5,393 nucleotides of DNA from Arthrobacter sp. (GTDB lineage Bacteria > Actinomycetota > Actinomycetes > Actinomycetales > Micrococcaceae): NCBI GenBank assembly GCA_030146405.1, contig JASLBS010000008.1, forward strand, positions 1-5,393, written 5' to 3'. This document shows positions 1 to 4,989 of this stretch, in pieces; position 1 is the stretch's first letter, and each line of letters starts with the position of its first letter. Both the position numbers and the translations under genes were made by a program. The notes beneath the pieces are model-generated. The model saw nothing but the letters and a program-made list of their open reading frames with translations, did not search any database and was not told the DNA's origin.

Positions 1-269
1 CAGCCGTGGACCACCGCGCTGTGTCCCACGCTCACCCGCGCACCGAGTGAGGCGGGGAAGCCGGGGTCGGCGTGGACCACCACGTTGTCCTGCAGATTGG
101 TGCCCTCACCGATCCGGATCGGGCTGGTGTCCGCCCGGACGGTCGCTCCGTAGAACACGCTGGCGAAGGGTCCGAGCTGCACATCGCCGATCAGGGTGGC
201 GGTGGGTGCCACGAAAGCGGTTGCGCTGACAGCGGGTGTGGTGCCCCGGAAGGGGATGAGATGGGCCAT
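1..269 (-). CDS. Gamma-class carbonic anhydrase-like hexapeptide-repeat protein, partial (N-terminal 89 codons)
   Basis: Reading from ATG at 269-267 to the window edge gives 89 residues of a left-handed beta-helix (hexapeptide repeat) protein; the C-terminus lies outside. The gamma carbonic anhydrase signature is visible. R46 and D48 (in VRAD) correspond to the Arg/Asp pair of the archaeal enzyme Cam. Q60-D61 in NLQDNVVVHAD and the ligand H66 follow, then H83 and H88 in VGHSAVVHG, with the same five-residue spacings as Cam's zinc histidines. All three expected metal ligands are therefore present. Family members hydrate CO2 to bicarbonate or act as uncharacterised metal-binding trimers, usually in the cytoplasm. 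The start is fixed by an in-frame TAG four codons upstream. It lies 41 bases after purU, same strand. A functional link to purU is not shown; genuine carbonic anhydrase activity is inferred only. Confidence 0.9.
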   Translation of the reverse strand, partial: MAHLIPFRGTTPAVSATAFVAPTATLIGDVQLGPFASVFYGATVRADTSPIRIGEGTNLQDNVVVHADPGFPASLGARVSVGHSAVVHG

Positions 270-281
270 GCCGCCAGCCTA
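267..281 (-). promoter_or_regulatory. Candidate -10 element and leaderless start of the carbonic anhydrase-like gene
   Basis: On the minus strand TAGGCT (281 to 276) is followed by six bases (GGCGGC) and then the ATG at 269. TANNNT with 6-7 bases to the first transcribed base is the usual actinobacterial -10 geometry, so transcription probably begins at or next to the A of the ATG. There is no Shine-Dalgarno sequence before this ATG. No good -35 is visible at 17-18 bases upstream. The gene may also be read through from purU. Confidence 0.55.
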
Positions 282-310
282 GGGGAGCACAGCGCGCTTG
301 CGGCCCACTC

Positions 311-1171
311 TCAGTTGAAGACGACGGTGCGGCGCCCGTCGAGCAACACCCTGCCCTCCGCATGCCACTGCACGGCCTGCACCAGCGCGCGCCCCTCCAG
401 CTCGCGCCCGATCGCCGTCAGTTGCTCGGCGGTGCGTGCGTGGTCCACGCGGATGACCTCCTGCTCGACGATCGGCCCCTCGTCCAGCGCGCCGGTGACG
501 TAGTGGGCCGTGGCGCCGATGAGCTTCACGCCCCGCGCGTGGGCCTGGTGGTACGGGCGTGCCCCCTTGAAGGACGGTAGGAAGGAGTGGTGGATGTTGA
601 TGGCGCGCCCCAGGAGGTCCTCGCAGAGCTGGTCGCTGAGGATCTGCATGTAGCGAGCGAGCACCACGAGTTCGATCTCGTGCTCGGCCATCAGCGCCCG
701 CAGGGCGGCCTCGGCCGATTCCTTGGTGTCCGCGGTGACCGGGATGTGGTGGAACTCGATGCCGTAGAAGGCGGCCAGGCCCTCGAGGTCGCGGTGGTTG
801 GACACGATCACCGGGATGTCGATGGCGAGGGTGCCGGAGCGGTGCTGGAACAGGAGATCGTTCAGGCAGTGCGCGGCCTTCGAGACCATGATGAGGGTCC
901 GGGTCCGCCGCTCGGCCTCCGCGAGGGAGTAGTCCATGTCGAACTCCTCGGCGAGGGGTTGCAGTGCCAGCCGGAGATCGTCCTCACGGGCTGCCGTGGT
1001 GAGCGCCACGCGCATGAAGAACCGTCCCGTGTCAGGGCTTCCGTACTGCTGGGACTCCGTGATGTTGGCACCCAGGCCCACCAGGACGCCCGAGACCCCG
1101 TGCACGATTCCCGGCCGGTCGGGGCAGGAGAGCGTCAGTGAGTACGACCGGGAGGGGGAGGGAGACGTCAT
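311..1171 (-). CDS. purU: Formyltetrahydrofolate deformylase (10-formyl-THF hydrolase)
   Basis: A 286-residue protein of the usual PurU length and architecture. It hydrolyses 10-formyl-THF to formate and THF in the cytoplasm, balancing the folate one-carbon pool and, in some bacteria, supplying formate for PurT. Residues about 9-85 form an ACT domain (SLTLSCPDRPGIV at the first strand), the expected regulatory domain; in E. coli PurU is activated by methionine and inhibited by glycine. Residues about 90-286 are the formyltransferase-fold domain. The catalytic trio is present: N192 and H194 in INIHHSFLPSFKGA, and D230 in TGALDEGPI. The ATG at 1171 is the first start after an in-frame TAA four codons upstream, and it overlaps the stop of the preceding flavoprotein gene as ATGA. 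The enzyme acts on the product of FolD, encoded divergently in this window, so it belongs functionally with glyA-folD. Confidence 0.97.
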   Translation of the reverse strand: MTSPSPSRSYSLTLSCPDRPGIVHGVSGVLVGLGANITESQQYGSPDTGRFFMRVALTTAAREDDLRLALQPLAEEFDMDYSLAEAERRTRTLIMVSKAAHCLNDLLFQHRSGTLAIDIPVIVSNHRDLEGLAAFYGIEFHHIPVTADTKESAEAALRALMAEHEIELVVLARYMQILSDQLCEDLLGRAINIHHSFLPSFKGARPYHQAHARGVKLIGATAHYVTGALDEGPIVEQEVIRVDHARTAEQLTAIGRELEGRALVQAVQWHAEGRVLLDGRRTVVFN

Positions 1172-2340
1172 CCTGCAAGATTACCGGTGCGCGTCGGCTC
1201 CGCGTGGTCCTCGAGGCGGGCGACGGCGGCCAGGGCGGCGGCCCGGCCGGCCCGCGTTGCGCCCAGGGTGGACGCGGAGGCCCCGTACCCCACCAGCAGC
1301 AGCCGCGGCTCCCTCGCCACGTGCACGCCGTCCATCCGGATCCCACCACCCGGCTCCCGGATGCGAAGGGGAGCCAGGTGGTCCAGTGCTGCCCGGAAGC
1401 CGGTGGCCCACAGCACCACGTCGATCGCCTCCTCCGAGCCGTCGGCGAAGACCGCGCTCCCTTCGCGCAGTGCGGCAAGGGGCCCGCGCGAGACCAGCAC
1501 CCCGGCTTCGATCCCCGCCCGGTACTGGGGGGTGAGGGGCAGGCCCGTCGCGGCGACCACGCTCTCGGGCGGGAGCCCGGCCTCGGTCCGCGCGTTCACC
1601 TCGGCTTCCACCTCCCTGCCCCACTCGGCGTCGAACGGCTGCCGGGTGAACGCCGGGGGCCGGCGGGTGGACCATACGGTGTCCGCGCCGGCCGCCGTGA
1701 GCTGCAACAGGAACTGCACCGCGGACGTGCCGGCCCCCACCACCAGGACCCGCCGGCCCTCGAACTCCCCGGCCGTGCGGTAGTCCCGGGTGTGGAGCTG
1801 ACGACCCGTGAAGACATCCCGGCCGGGGTAGTACGGCCAGTAGGGGCGGTCCCACGTGCCGGTGGCGCTGATGACGACGTCGGCGCGCCAGGTACCGTTC
1901 GTCGTCGTCACCGTGAGCGGACCGTCCGAATCGCGAGGTGTGGCATCACCGGCGGAGGGGCCGTCCGGCGCGCCCCCGGGCTCCACGCGCACCACCCGCG
2001 TGGGGCGGATCACCGGTAACCCGAACGTCCGCTCGAATGCCCCGTAGTACCGGTTGACCACCGCCGACGCCGGCTCCTGCGGATCAGGTGTACCGAGGGG
2101 AAGGCCCGGGAGGCTGTGCAGGGCGTGGGCCGCGTCGAAGGTGAGCGCCGGCCAGCGGTGCAGCCAGGCGCCACCCGGTGCGGGATTGGCATCGAGCACC
2201 ACGAAGTCGCGGTGCGGCACCATGCCCCGCCGCACCAGGTGGTACGCACTGCTCAGCCCGGCCTGGCCCGCCCCGATCACCACCACGCCGACGCGGCGCC
2301 CGAGCTCGCCGTCGGCCTGCTGCGCTTCGAGCCCACCCAC
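1168..2340 (-). CDS. FAD/NAD(P)H-dependent monooxygenase-like flavoprotein (FMO/CzcO-type)
   Basis: A 390-residue soluble two-dinucleotide-domain flavoprotein, substrate unknown. Motifs in order: an FAD-binding Rossmann glycine motif at residues 23-28 (VVVIGAGQAGLSSAY); a PGGAWLHRW segment typical of FMO-like enzymes; FTGRQLHTRDY at 177-187, matching the FMO fingerprint FxGxxxHxxx(Y/F); a second Rossmann motif for NAD(P)H at about 202-207 (VLVVGAGTSA); and the ATG-type motif LWATGF near 311-315. The family oxygenates N, S or C centres using NAD(P)H and O2, or acts as a simple oxidoreductase. I chose GTG 2340 because GGAGAGG lies 8 bases upstream; a longer frame from GTG 2412 has no such site and adds 24 unconserved-looking residues. 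Its TGA overlaps the purU ATG, implying one transcript and coupled translation. A role in oxidising a methylated amine feeding folate one-carbon units is only a guess. Confidence 0.88.
   Translation of the reverse strand: MGGLEAQQADGELGRRVGVVVIGAGQAGLSSAYHLVRRGMVPHRDFVVLDANPAPGGAWLHRWPALTFDAAHALHSLPGLPLGTPDPQEPASAVVNRYYGAFERTFGLPVIRPTRVVRVEPGGAPDGPSAGDATPRDSDGPLTVTTTNGTWRADVVISATGTWDRPYWPYYPGRDVFTGRQLHTRDYRTAGEFEGRRVLVVGAGTSAVQFLLQLTAAGADTVWSTRRPPAFTRQPFDAEWGREVEAEVNARTEAGLPPESVVAATGLPLTPQYRAGIEAGVLVSRGPLAALREGSAVFADGSEEAIDVVLWATGFRAALDHLAPLRIREPGGGIRMDGVHVAREPRLLLVGYGASASTLGATRAGRAAALAAVARLEDHAEPTRTGNLAG
1169..1183 (-). promoter_or_regulatory. Candidate internal -10 for a leaderless purU transcript
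   Basis: On the minus strand TAATCT (1183 to 1178) stands six bases before the purU ATG at 1171. This is the same geometry as at the carbonic anhydrase start. It lies within the last codons of the upstream flavoprotein gene, so purU could be expressed both by coupled translation through ATGA and from its own transcript. The GCAGG next to the ATG is too close to be a good Shine-Dalgarno. No clear -35 is seen, and a chance match is possible. Confidence 0.4.
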
Positions 2341-2348
2341 CGATCGGT

Positions 2349-2355
2349 CCTCTCC
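2349..2355 (-). promoter_or_regulatory. Ribosome binding site deciding the flavoprotein start
   Basis: GGAGAGG on the minus strand, with an 8-base spacer to GTG at 2340, is a strong Shine-Dalgarno. It supports the shorter protein over a start at GTG 2412. Confidence 0.75.
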
Positions 2356-2366
2356 TCGCGTTCCGC

Positions 2367-2383
2367 TTCTCCTGATCGGAGAA
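2367..2383. repeat. Short perfect inverted repeat in the flavoprotein leader
   Basis: TTCTCC, five bases TGATC, then GGAGAA: six-base perfect arms lying 27-43 bases upstream of the flavoprotein GTG. It could be an operator half-site pair or an mRNA hairpin close to the ribosome binding site. I do not recognise a known regulator's consensus, and no promoter for the flavoprotein gene was confidently found around it. Confidence 0.4.
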
Positions 2384-2421
2384 CAGTGCTGCGGGGGTGC
2401 GTATTCCGCCACGGCACAGGC

Positions 2422-2436
2422 CCGGCGGAGCGCCGG
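2422..2436. repeat. GC-rich inverted repeat in the divergent intergenic region
   Basis: CCGGCG, loop GAG, CGCCGG: six-base perfect arms between the divergent genes, upstream of the candidate glyA promoter. In DNA this rich in G and C such a repeat can arise by chance. Operator or transcript-insulating hairpin are both possible; nothing decides. Confidence 0.3.
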
Positions 2437-2455
2437 AGGCCCCGGACCTGCCCGG

Positions 2456-2485
2456 TGGCGACCCGGGTGGGCGTGCGGCTAGCAT
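2456..2485 (+). promoter_or_regulatory. Candidate promoter of the glyA-folD transcript
   Basis: TAGCAT at 2480-2485 fits a TANNNT -10 element, with a weak -35-like TGGCGA at 2456-2461 and an 18-base spacer. The predicted first transcribed base, near 2492, is exactly where the 5' strand of riboswitch helix P1 begins, which independently supports the placement. The -35 match is poor, so the -10 carries most of the weight. Confidence 0.5.
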
Positions 2486-2491
2486 GGGAGC

Positions 2492-2606
2492 GTCGCGACT
2501 GGCGTAGGGTGGGCAACCACCAGGAAGCGGCATGGAACCCGACGGCCCTTCCGGGGGTACAGGTGTTCCGGTGCAGACCACGGATCGCACGCCTGGGCCG
2601 CGGGTC
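2492..2606 (+). promoter_or_regulatory. ZTP riboswitch (pfl motif) upstream of glyA-folD
   Basis: The conserved core of the ZTP/ZMP-sensing aptamer is present in order. P1 is GTCGC 2492-2496 with GCGGC 2527-2531 (one wobble). The conserved GACTGGCG runs 2497-2504. P2 is GGTGG 2508-2512 with CCACC 2517-2521, capped by a GCAA (GNRA) tetraloop. The purine-rich AGGAAGCG segment follows, then a variable linker, and the diagnostic CGCCTGGGC at 2590-2598. GGCG 2501-2504 can pair with CGCC 2590-2593, the expected pseudoknot. P3 is best drawn between about 2576-2588 and 2598-2606; its exact pairs are uncertain. The class binds ZTP/ZMP, which rises when 10-formyl-THF is scarce, and usually turns on folate and purine genes; glyA and folD are established targets. 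I identified it from remembered consensus, not from a covariance search. Confidence 0.9.
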
Positions 2607-2657
2607 ACGTCTACCGAACGGCCGGGTGGAGGATCATCGATCCAGCGCCCGCCCGCG
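2599..2657 (+). promoter_or_regulatory. Candidate riboswitch expression platform (mutually exclusive stem)
   Basis: CGCGGGT 2599-2605, the 3' strand of P3, can pair with GCCCGCG 2651-2657 (seven pairs, one U-G wobble). Inside lies a hairpin at 2623-2650: CGGGTG with CGCCC(G), a tandem G-A/A-G internal loop, and GGATC/GATCC closed by ATC. The two P3-strand pairings cannot coexist, so ligand-stabilised P3 could block the long stem, as in other ZTP ON switches. The only uridine run after it is TTT at 2671-2673, so a classical intrinsic terminator is doubtful. Confidence 0.4.
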
Positions 2658-2684
2658 ACCCACGCTGACCTTTGCGAGACCCAG

Positions 2685-2691
2685 AGAAGGA
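2685..2691 (+). promoter_or_regulatory. glyA ribosome binding site
   Basis: AGAAGGA with a 7-base spacer to ATG 2699. It fixes the glyA start; an in-frame TTG at 2672 would place this site inside the coding region. Confidence 0.8.
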
Positions 2692-2698
2692 TCGACAG

Positions 2699-4006
2699 AT
2701 GACCACTTCGCCCACGGCTCCCTCCCCTGCCACGGCAGGATCCGTCACCGACGCCCCGCTGGCGGAGGTGGACCCGGAGATCGCCGCAGTCCTCCGGAAC
2801 GAGCTCGCCCGGCAGCGCGACACCCTCGAGATGATCGCCTCGGAGAACTTCGCTCCCCGGGCCGTCCTCGAGGCGCAGGGCAGTGTCCTCACCAACAAGT
2901 ACGCGGAGGGCTACCCCGGCCGCCGCTACTACGGAGGCTGCGAGCACGTCGACGTGGCCGAGAACCTCGCGATCGAGCGCGTCAAGGCACTGTTCGGTGC
3001 GGAGTTCGCGAACGTCCAGCCCCACTCCGGTGCCCAGGCCAACACCGCAGCGCTCGCCGCGATGATCAAGCCCGGCGAGAAGATCATGGGGCTCTCCCTG
3101 GCGCACGGCGGGCATCTCACCCACGGCATGAAGCTGAACTTCTCCGGCAAGCTGTACGAGGTCGCGGCCTACGGCGTCGAGGAGGACACCCACCGCCTGG
3201 ACATGGAGCGTGTCCGCGAGCAGGCCCTCGCCGAGAAACCCCAGGTGATCATCGCGGGGTGGTCCGCCTACCCCCGCCAGCTCGACTTCGCCGCCTTCCG
3301 GTCCATCGCGGACGAGGTGGGCGCACTCCTCTGGACGGACATGGCGCACTTCGCCGGTCTCGTCGCCGCGGGTGTGCACCCCAGCCCGGTTCCGCACTCG
3401 GACGTGGTCACCTCCACCGTGCACAAGACGCTCGCCGGCCCCCGTTCCGGCGTCATCCTCGCCAAGCAGGAGTGGGCCAAGAAGCTCAACTCGGCCGTGT
3501 TCCCCGGACAGCAGGGCGGACCGCTCATGCACGTGATCGCGGGCAAGGCCACGGCCTTCAAGATTGCCGGATCGCCCGAGTTCAAGGAGCGTCAGGACCG
3601 GGTGCTCGAGGGTGCCCGCATCATCGCGGAGCGCCTCACCGGCGCCGACGTCGCCGAGCACGGCGTCTCGGTGCTCACGGGCGGAACCGACGTGCACCTC
3701 GTGCTGGTGGACCTGCGCAACTCGTCGCTGGACGGCCAGCAGGCCGAGGACGTGCTGCACTCGGTGGGCATCACCGTGAACCGCAACGCCGTGCCCTTCG
3801 ATCCCCGGCCACCCATGGTCACCTCGGGCCTCCGGATCGGGACCCCGGCGCTCGCCACGCGCGGCTTCGCGGCCGAGGAGTTCACGGAGGTCGGCGAGAT
3901 CATCGCCGCCGCGCTGAAGCCCTCGCCCGACGTCGAGGCACTGCGCGCCCGCGTCTCCGCCCTCGCCGCGGACTTCCCGCTCTACCCGGGTCAGGAGGAG
4001 TGGTGA
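2699..4006 (+). CDS. glyA: Serine hydroxymethyltransferase
   Basis: A 435-residue PLP enzyme that converts serine and THF to glycine and 5,10-methylene-THF in the cytoplasm, the main entry of one-carbon units into folate metabolism. It is slightly longer than the 417-residue E. coli enzyme, mainly through a low-complexity Ser/Thr/Ala/Pro N-terminal tail of about 20 residues, common in actinobacteria. Landmarks: LEMIASENF near residue 43; the NKYAEGYPGRRYYGGCE substrate/dimer segment at 66-82; SLAHGGHLTHG at 133-143; the LWTDMAHFAGLVAAG block with D214 and H217 that contact PLP; and the Schiff-base lysine K243 in STVHKTLAGPRSG. All key residues are intact. ATG 2699 is preceded by a good ribosome binding site. 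The gene sits behind a ZTP riboswitch and only four bases ahead of folD, so the two are regulated together in response to 10-formyl-THF shortage. Confidence 0.98.
   Translation: MTTSPTAPSPATAGSVTDAPLAEVDPEIAAVLRNELARQRDTLEMIASENFAPRAVLEAQGSVLTNKYAEGYPGRRYYGGCEHVDVAENLAIERVKALFGAEFANVQPHSGAQANTAALAAMIKPGEKIMGLSLAHGGHLTHGMKLNFSGKLYEVAAYGVEEDTHRLDMERVREQALAEKPQVIIAGWSAYPRQLDFAAFRSIADEVGALLWTDMAHFAGLVAAGVHPSPVPHSDVVTSTVHKTLAGPRSGVILAKQEWAKKLNSAVFPGQQGGPLMHVIAGKATAFKIAGSPEFKERQDRVLEGARIIAERLTGADVAEHGVSVLTGGTDVHLVLVDLRNSSLDGQQAEDVLHSVGITVNRNAVPFDPRPPMVTSGLRIGTPALATRGFAAEEFTEVGEIIAAALKPSPDVEALRARVSALAADFPLYPGQEEW
3993..4000 (+). promoter_or_regulatory. folD ribosome binding site inside the glyA 3' end
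   Basis: AGGAGGAG lies within the last codons of glyA, 10-12 bases before the folD ATG at 4011. The spacing is slightly long, and terminating glyA ribosomes will cover it, so folD translation is probably coupled to glyA. Confidence 0.65.
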
Positions 4007-4010
4007 CCCC

Positions 4011-4907
4011 ATGAGCACCACAGCGCGCATCCTCGACGGCAAGGCCACCGCGGCACGGATCAAGGACGAGCTCGCCGTGCGTGTGGCGTCCCTGCGTGAG
4101 CAGGGCATCACGCCCGGCCTCGGCACGGTCCTGGTCGGGAACGATCCCGGCAGCTCCTCCTACGTGGCCGGCAAGCATCGCGACTGTGCGCAGGTCGGCA
4201 TCACCTCGGTCCGCCGGGATCTCCCCGACACGATCACCCAGGAGGAGCTCGAGGCGGTCCTCGACGAGCTGAACCACGACGACGCCACCACCGGCTACAT
4301 CGTCCAGCTCCCGCTGCCCAAGCACATCGACACCAACGCCATCCTCGAGCGCATCGACCCCGCGAAGGACGCCGACGGCCTGCACCCCACCAACCTGGGG
4401 AAGCTCGTGCTCAACGTCAACGCGGAGATGGACTCGCCCTTGCCGTGCACACCGCACGGCATCGTGGAGCTCCTGCAGCGGCACGGCATCGACCTCAAGG
4501 GTCTCGACGTGCTCGTGGTGGGCCGCGGCGTGACGGTCGGCCGTCCCCTCGGCCTGCTGCTCACGCGCAAGCAGGTCAACGCGACCGTGACCCTCGCGCA
4601 CACCGGCACTGTGGATCTGGCGGACCACCTCGCACGCGCCGACGTGGTCGTGGCCGCCGCAGGGATCCCGCACATGATCACGGCCGAGCAGCTCAAGCCC
4701 GGCGCGATCGTGCTCGATGTCGGTGTGAGCCGGGTCGAGGACGCGGAGACCGGGAAGGCGAAACTCACGGGCGACGTCGATCCCTCCGCCGATGCCGTCG
4801 CGAGCTGGCTGTCACCGAATCCCGGGGGAGTGGGTCCCATGACGCGGGCCATGCTCCTCGCCAACGTGGTCGAGGCCGCCGAGCGCCGGGTGCGGGCCAC
4901 CGGCTAG
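4011..4907 (+). CDS. folD: Methylenetetrahydrofolate dehydrogenase / methenyltetrahydrofolate cyclohydrolase
   Basis: A 298-residue bifunctional enzyme of normal length. It oxidises 5,10-methylene-THF with NADP to methenyl-THF and hydrolyses this to 10-formyl-THF, the formyl donor for purine synthesis and initiator Met-tRNA. The N-terminal catalytic domain shows Y51 and K55 in SYVAGK (the YxxxK motif, K being the cyclohydrolase lysine), GYIVQLPLP at 95-103 with Q99, and D122 in KDADGLHP. The PCTPHGIVELL segment (145-155) leads into the Rossmann domain, where VVGRGVTVGRP (169-179) is the actinobacterial form of the NADP loop with R172. PGGVGPMTRAMLL near the C-terminus closes the active site. 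It follows glyA by four bases and uses GlyA's product, while PurU consumes FolD's product. No terminator with a T-tract is seen after the stop. Confidence 0.98.
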   Translation: MSTTARILDGKATAARIKDELAVRVASLREQGITPGLGTVLVGNDPGSSSYVAGKHRDCAQVGITSVRRDLPDTITQEELEAVLDELNHDDATTGYIVQLPLPKHIDTNAILERIDPAKDADGLHPTNLGKLVLNVNAEMDSPLPCTPHGIVELLQRHGIDLKGLDVLVVGRGVTVGRPLGLLLTRKQVNATVTLAHTGTVDLADHLARADVVVAAAGIPHMITAEQLKPGAIVLDVGVSRVEDAETGKAKLTGDVDPSADAVASWLSPNPGGVGPMTRAMLLANVVEAAERRVRATG

Positions 4908-4912
4908 TCCTG

Positions 4913-4920
4913 CTGTACAG
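4913..4920. repeat. Palindrome CTGTACAG just after folD
   Basis: An eight-base perfect palindrome six bases past the folD stop, set in a small CCTG/CAGG hairpin context (4909-4921). It is too short and lacks a T-run, so it is not a convincing terminator. It may be chance. Confidence 0.25.
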
Positions 4921-4953
4921 GCCAAGCGGGTATCGCGCCACACCCCGAACGGC

Positions 4954-4989
4954 TTCGTCCGCTCCTGGTTGTCCCCTACGCTAGGGGGC
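4954..4989 (+). promoter_or_regulatory. Candidate leaderless promoter of the ABC transporter gene
   Basis: TTCGTC (4954-4959), a 17-base spacer, TACGCT (4977-4982, a TANNNT -10), then seven bases to GTG 4990, so the transcript would begin at or next to the start codon. AGGGGGC touches the GTG too closely to serve as a Shine-Dalgarno. The -10 context CCCCTACGCT closely resembles CCCCTAGGCT before the carbonic anhydrase-like gene. Confidence 0.5.
4973..4987. repeat. Perfect inverted repeat over the ABC gene -10 region
   Basis: CCCCTA, loop CGC, TAGGGG: perfect six-base arms enclosing the candidate -10 TACGCT and ending two bases before GTG 4990. It could be an operator where a repressor would block transcription, or a weak stem at the end of the folD transcript; no T-tract follows. 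I do not recognise the site. Confidence 0.45.

Noticed and set aside
270..310. Terminator between purU and the carbonic anhydrase-like gene
   Set aside because: No stable stem with a T-run in the 41 bases, so read-through remains possible.
2341..2412. Upstream GTG (2412) as the flavoprotein start
   Set aside because: No Shine-Dalgarno before it; GTG 2340 has GGAGAGG at 8 bases, and the extension adds nothing before the FAD motif that looks like family sequence.
2492..2606. Glycine or tetrahydrofolate riboswitch ahead of glyA
   Set aside because: Both would be sensible for glyA, but the GACTGGCG...GGTGG-GCAA-CCACC...AGGAAGCG...CGCCTGGGC order is specific to the ZTP (pfl) motif; I see no tandem glycine aptamer pattern.
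2672..2698. TTG start giving glyA nine extra N-terminal residues
   Set aside because: The good ribosome binding site at 2685-2691 lies inside this extension and serves ATG 2699; no site precedes the TTG.
2084..4126. Very long open frame on the minus strand opposite glyA (and a similar plus-strand frame, 2116-4014)
   Set aside because: Shadows of the real genes in a GC-rich genome. Their translations are Arg/Gly/His-rich with no recognisable domain, and they overlap fully conserved glyA coding sequence and the riboswitch.
4908..4989. Intrinsic terminator after folD
   Set aside because: Only small stems (4909-4921, 4946-4957, 4973-4987) and no T-tract; termination may be Rho-dependent or elsewhere, so none is called.
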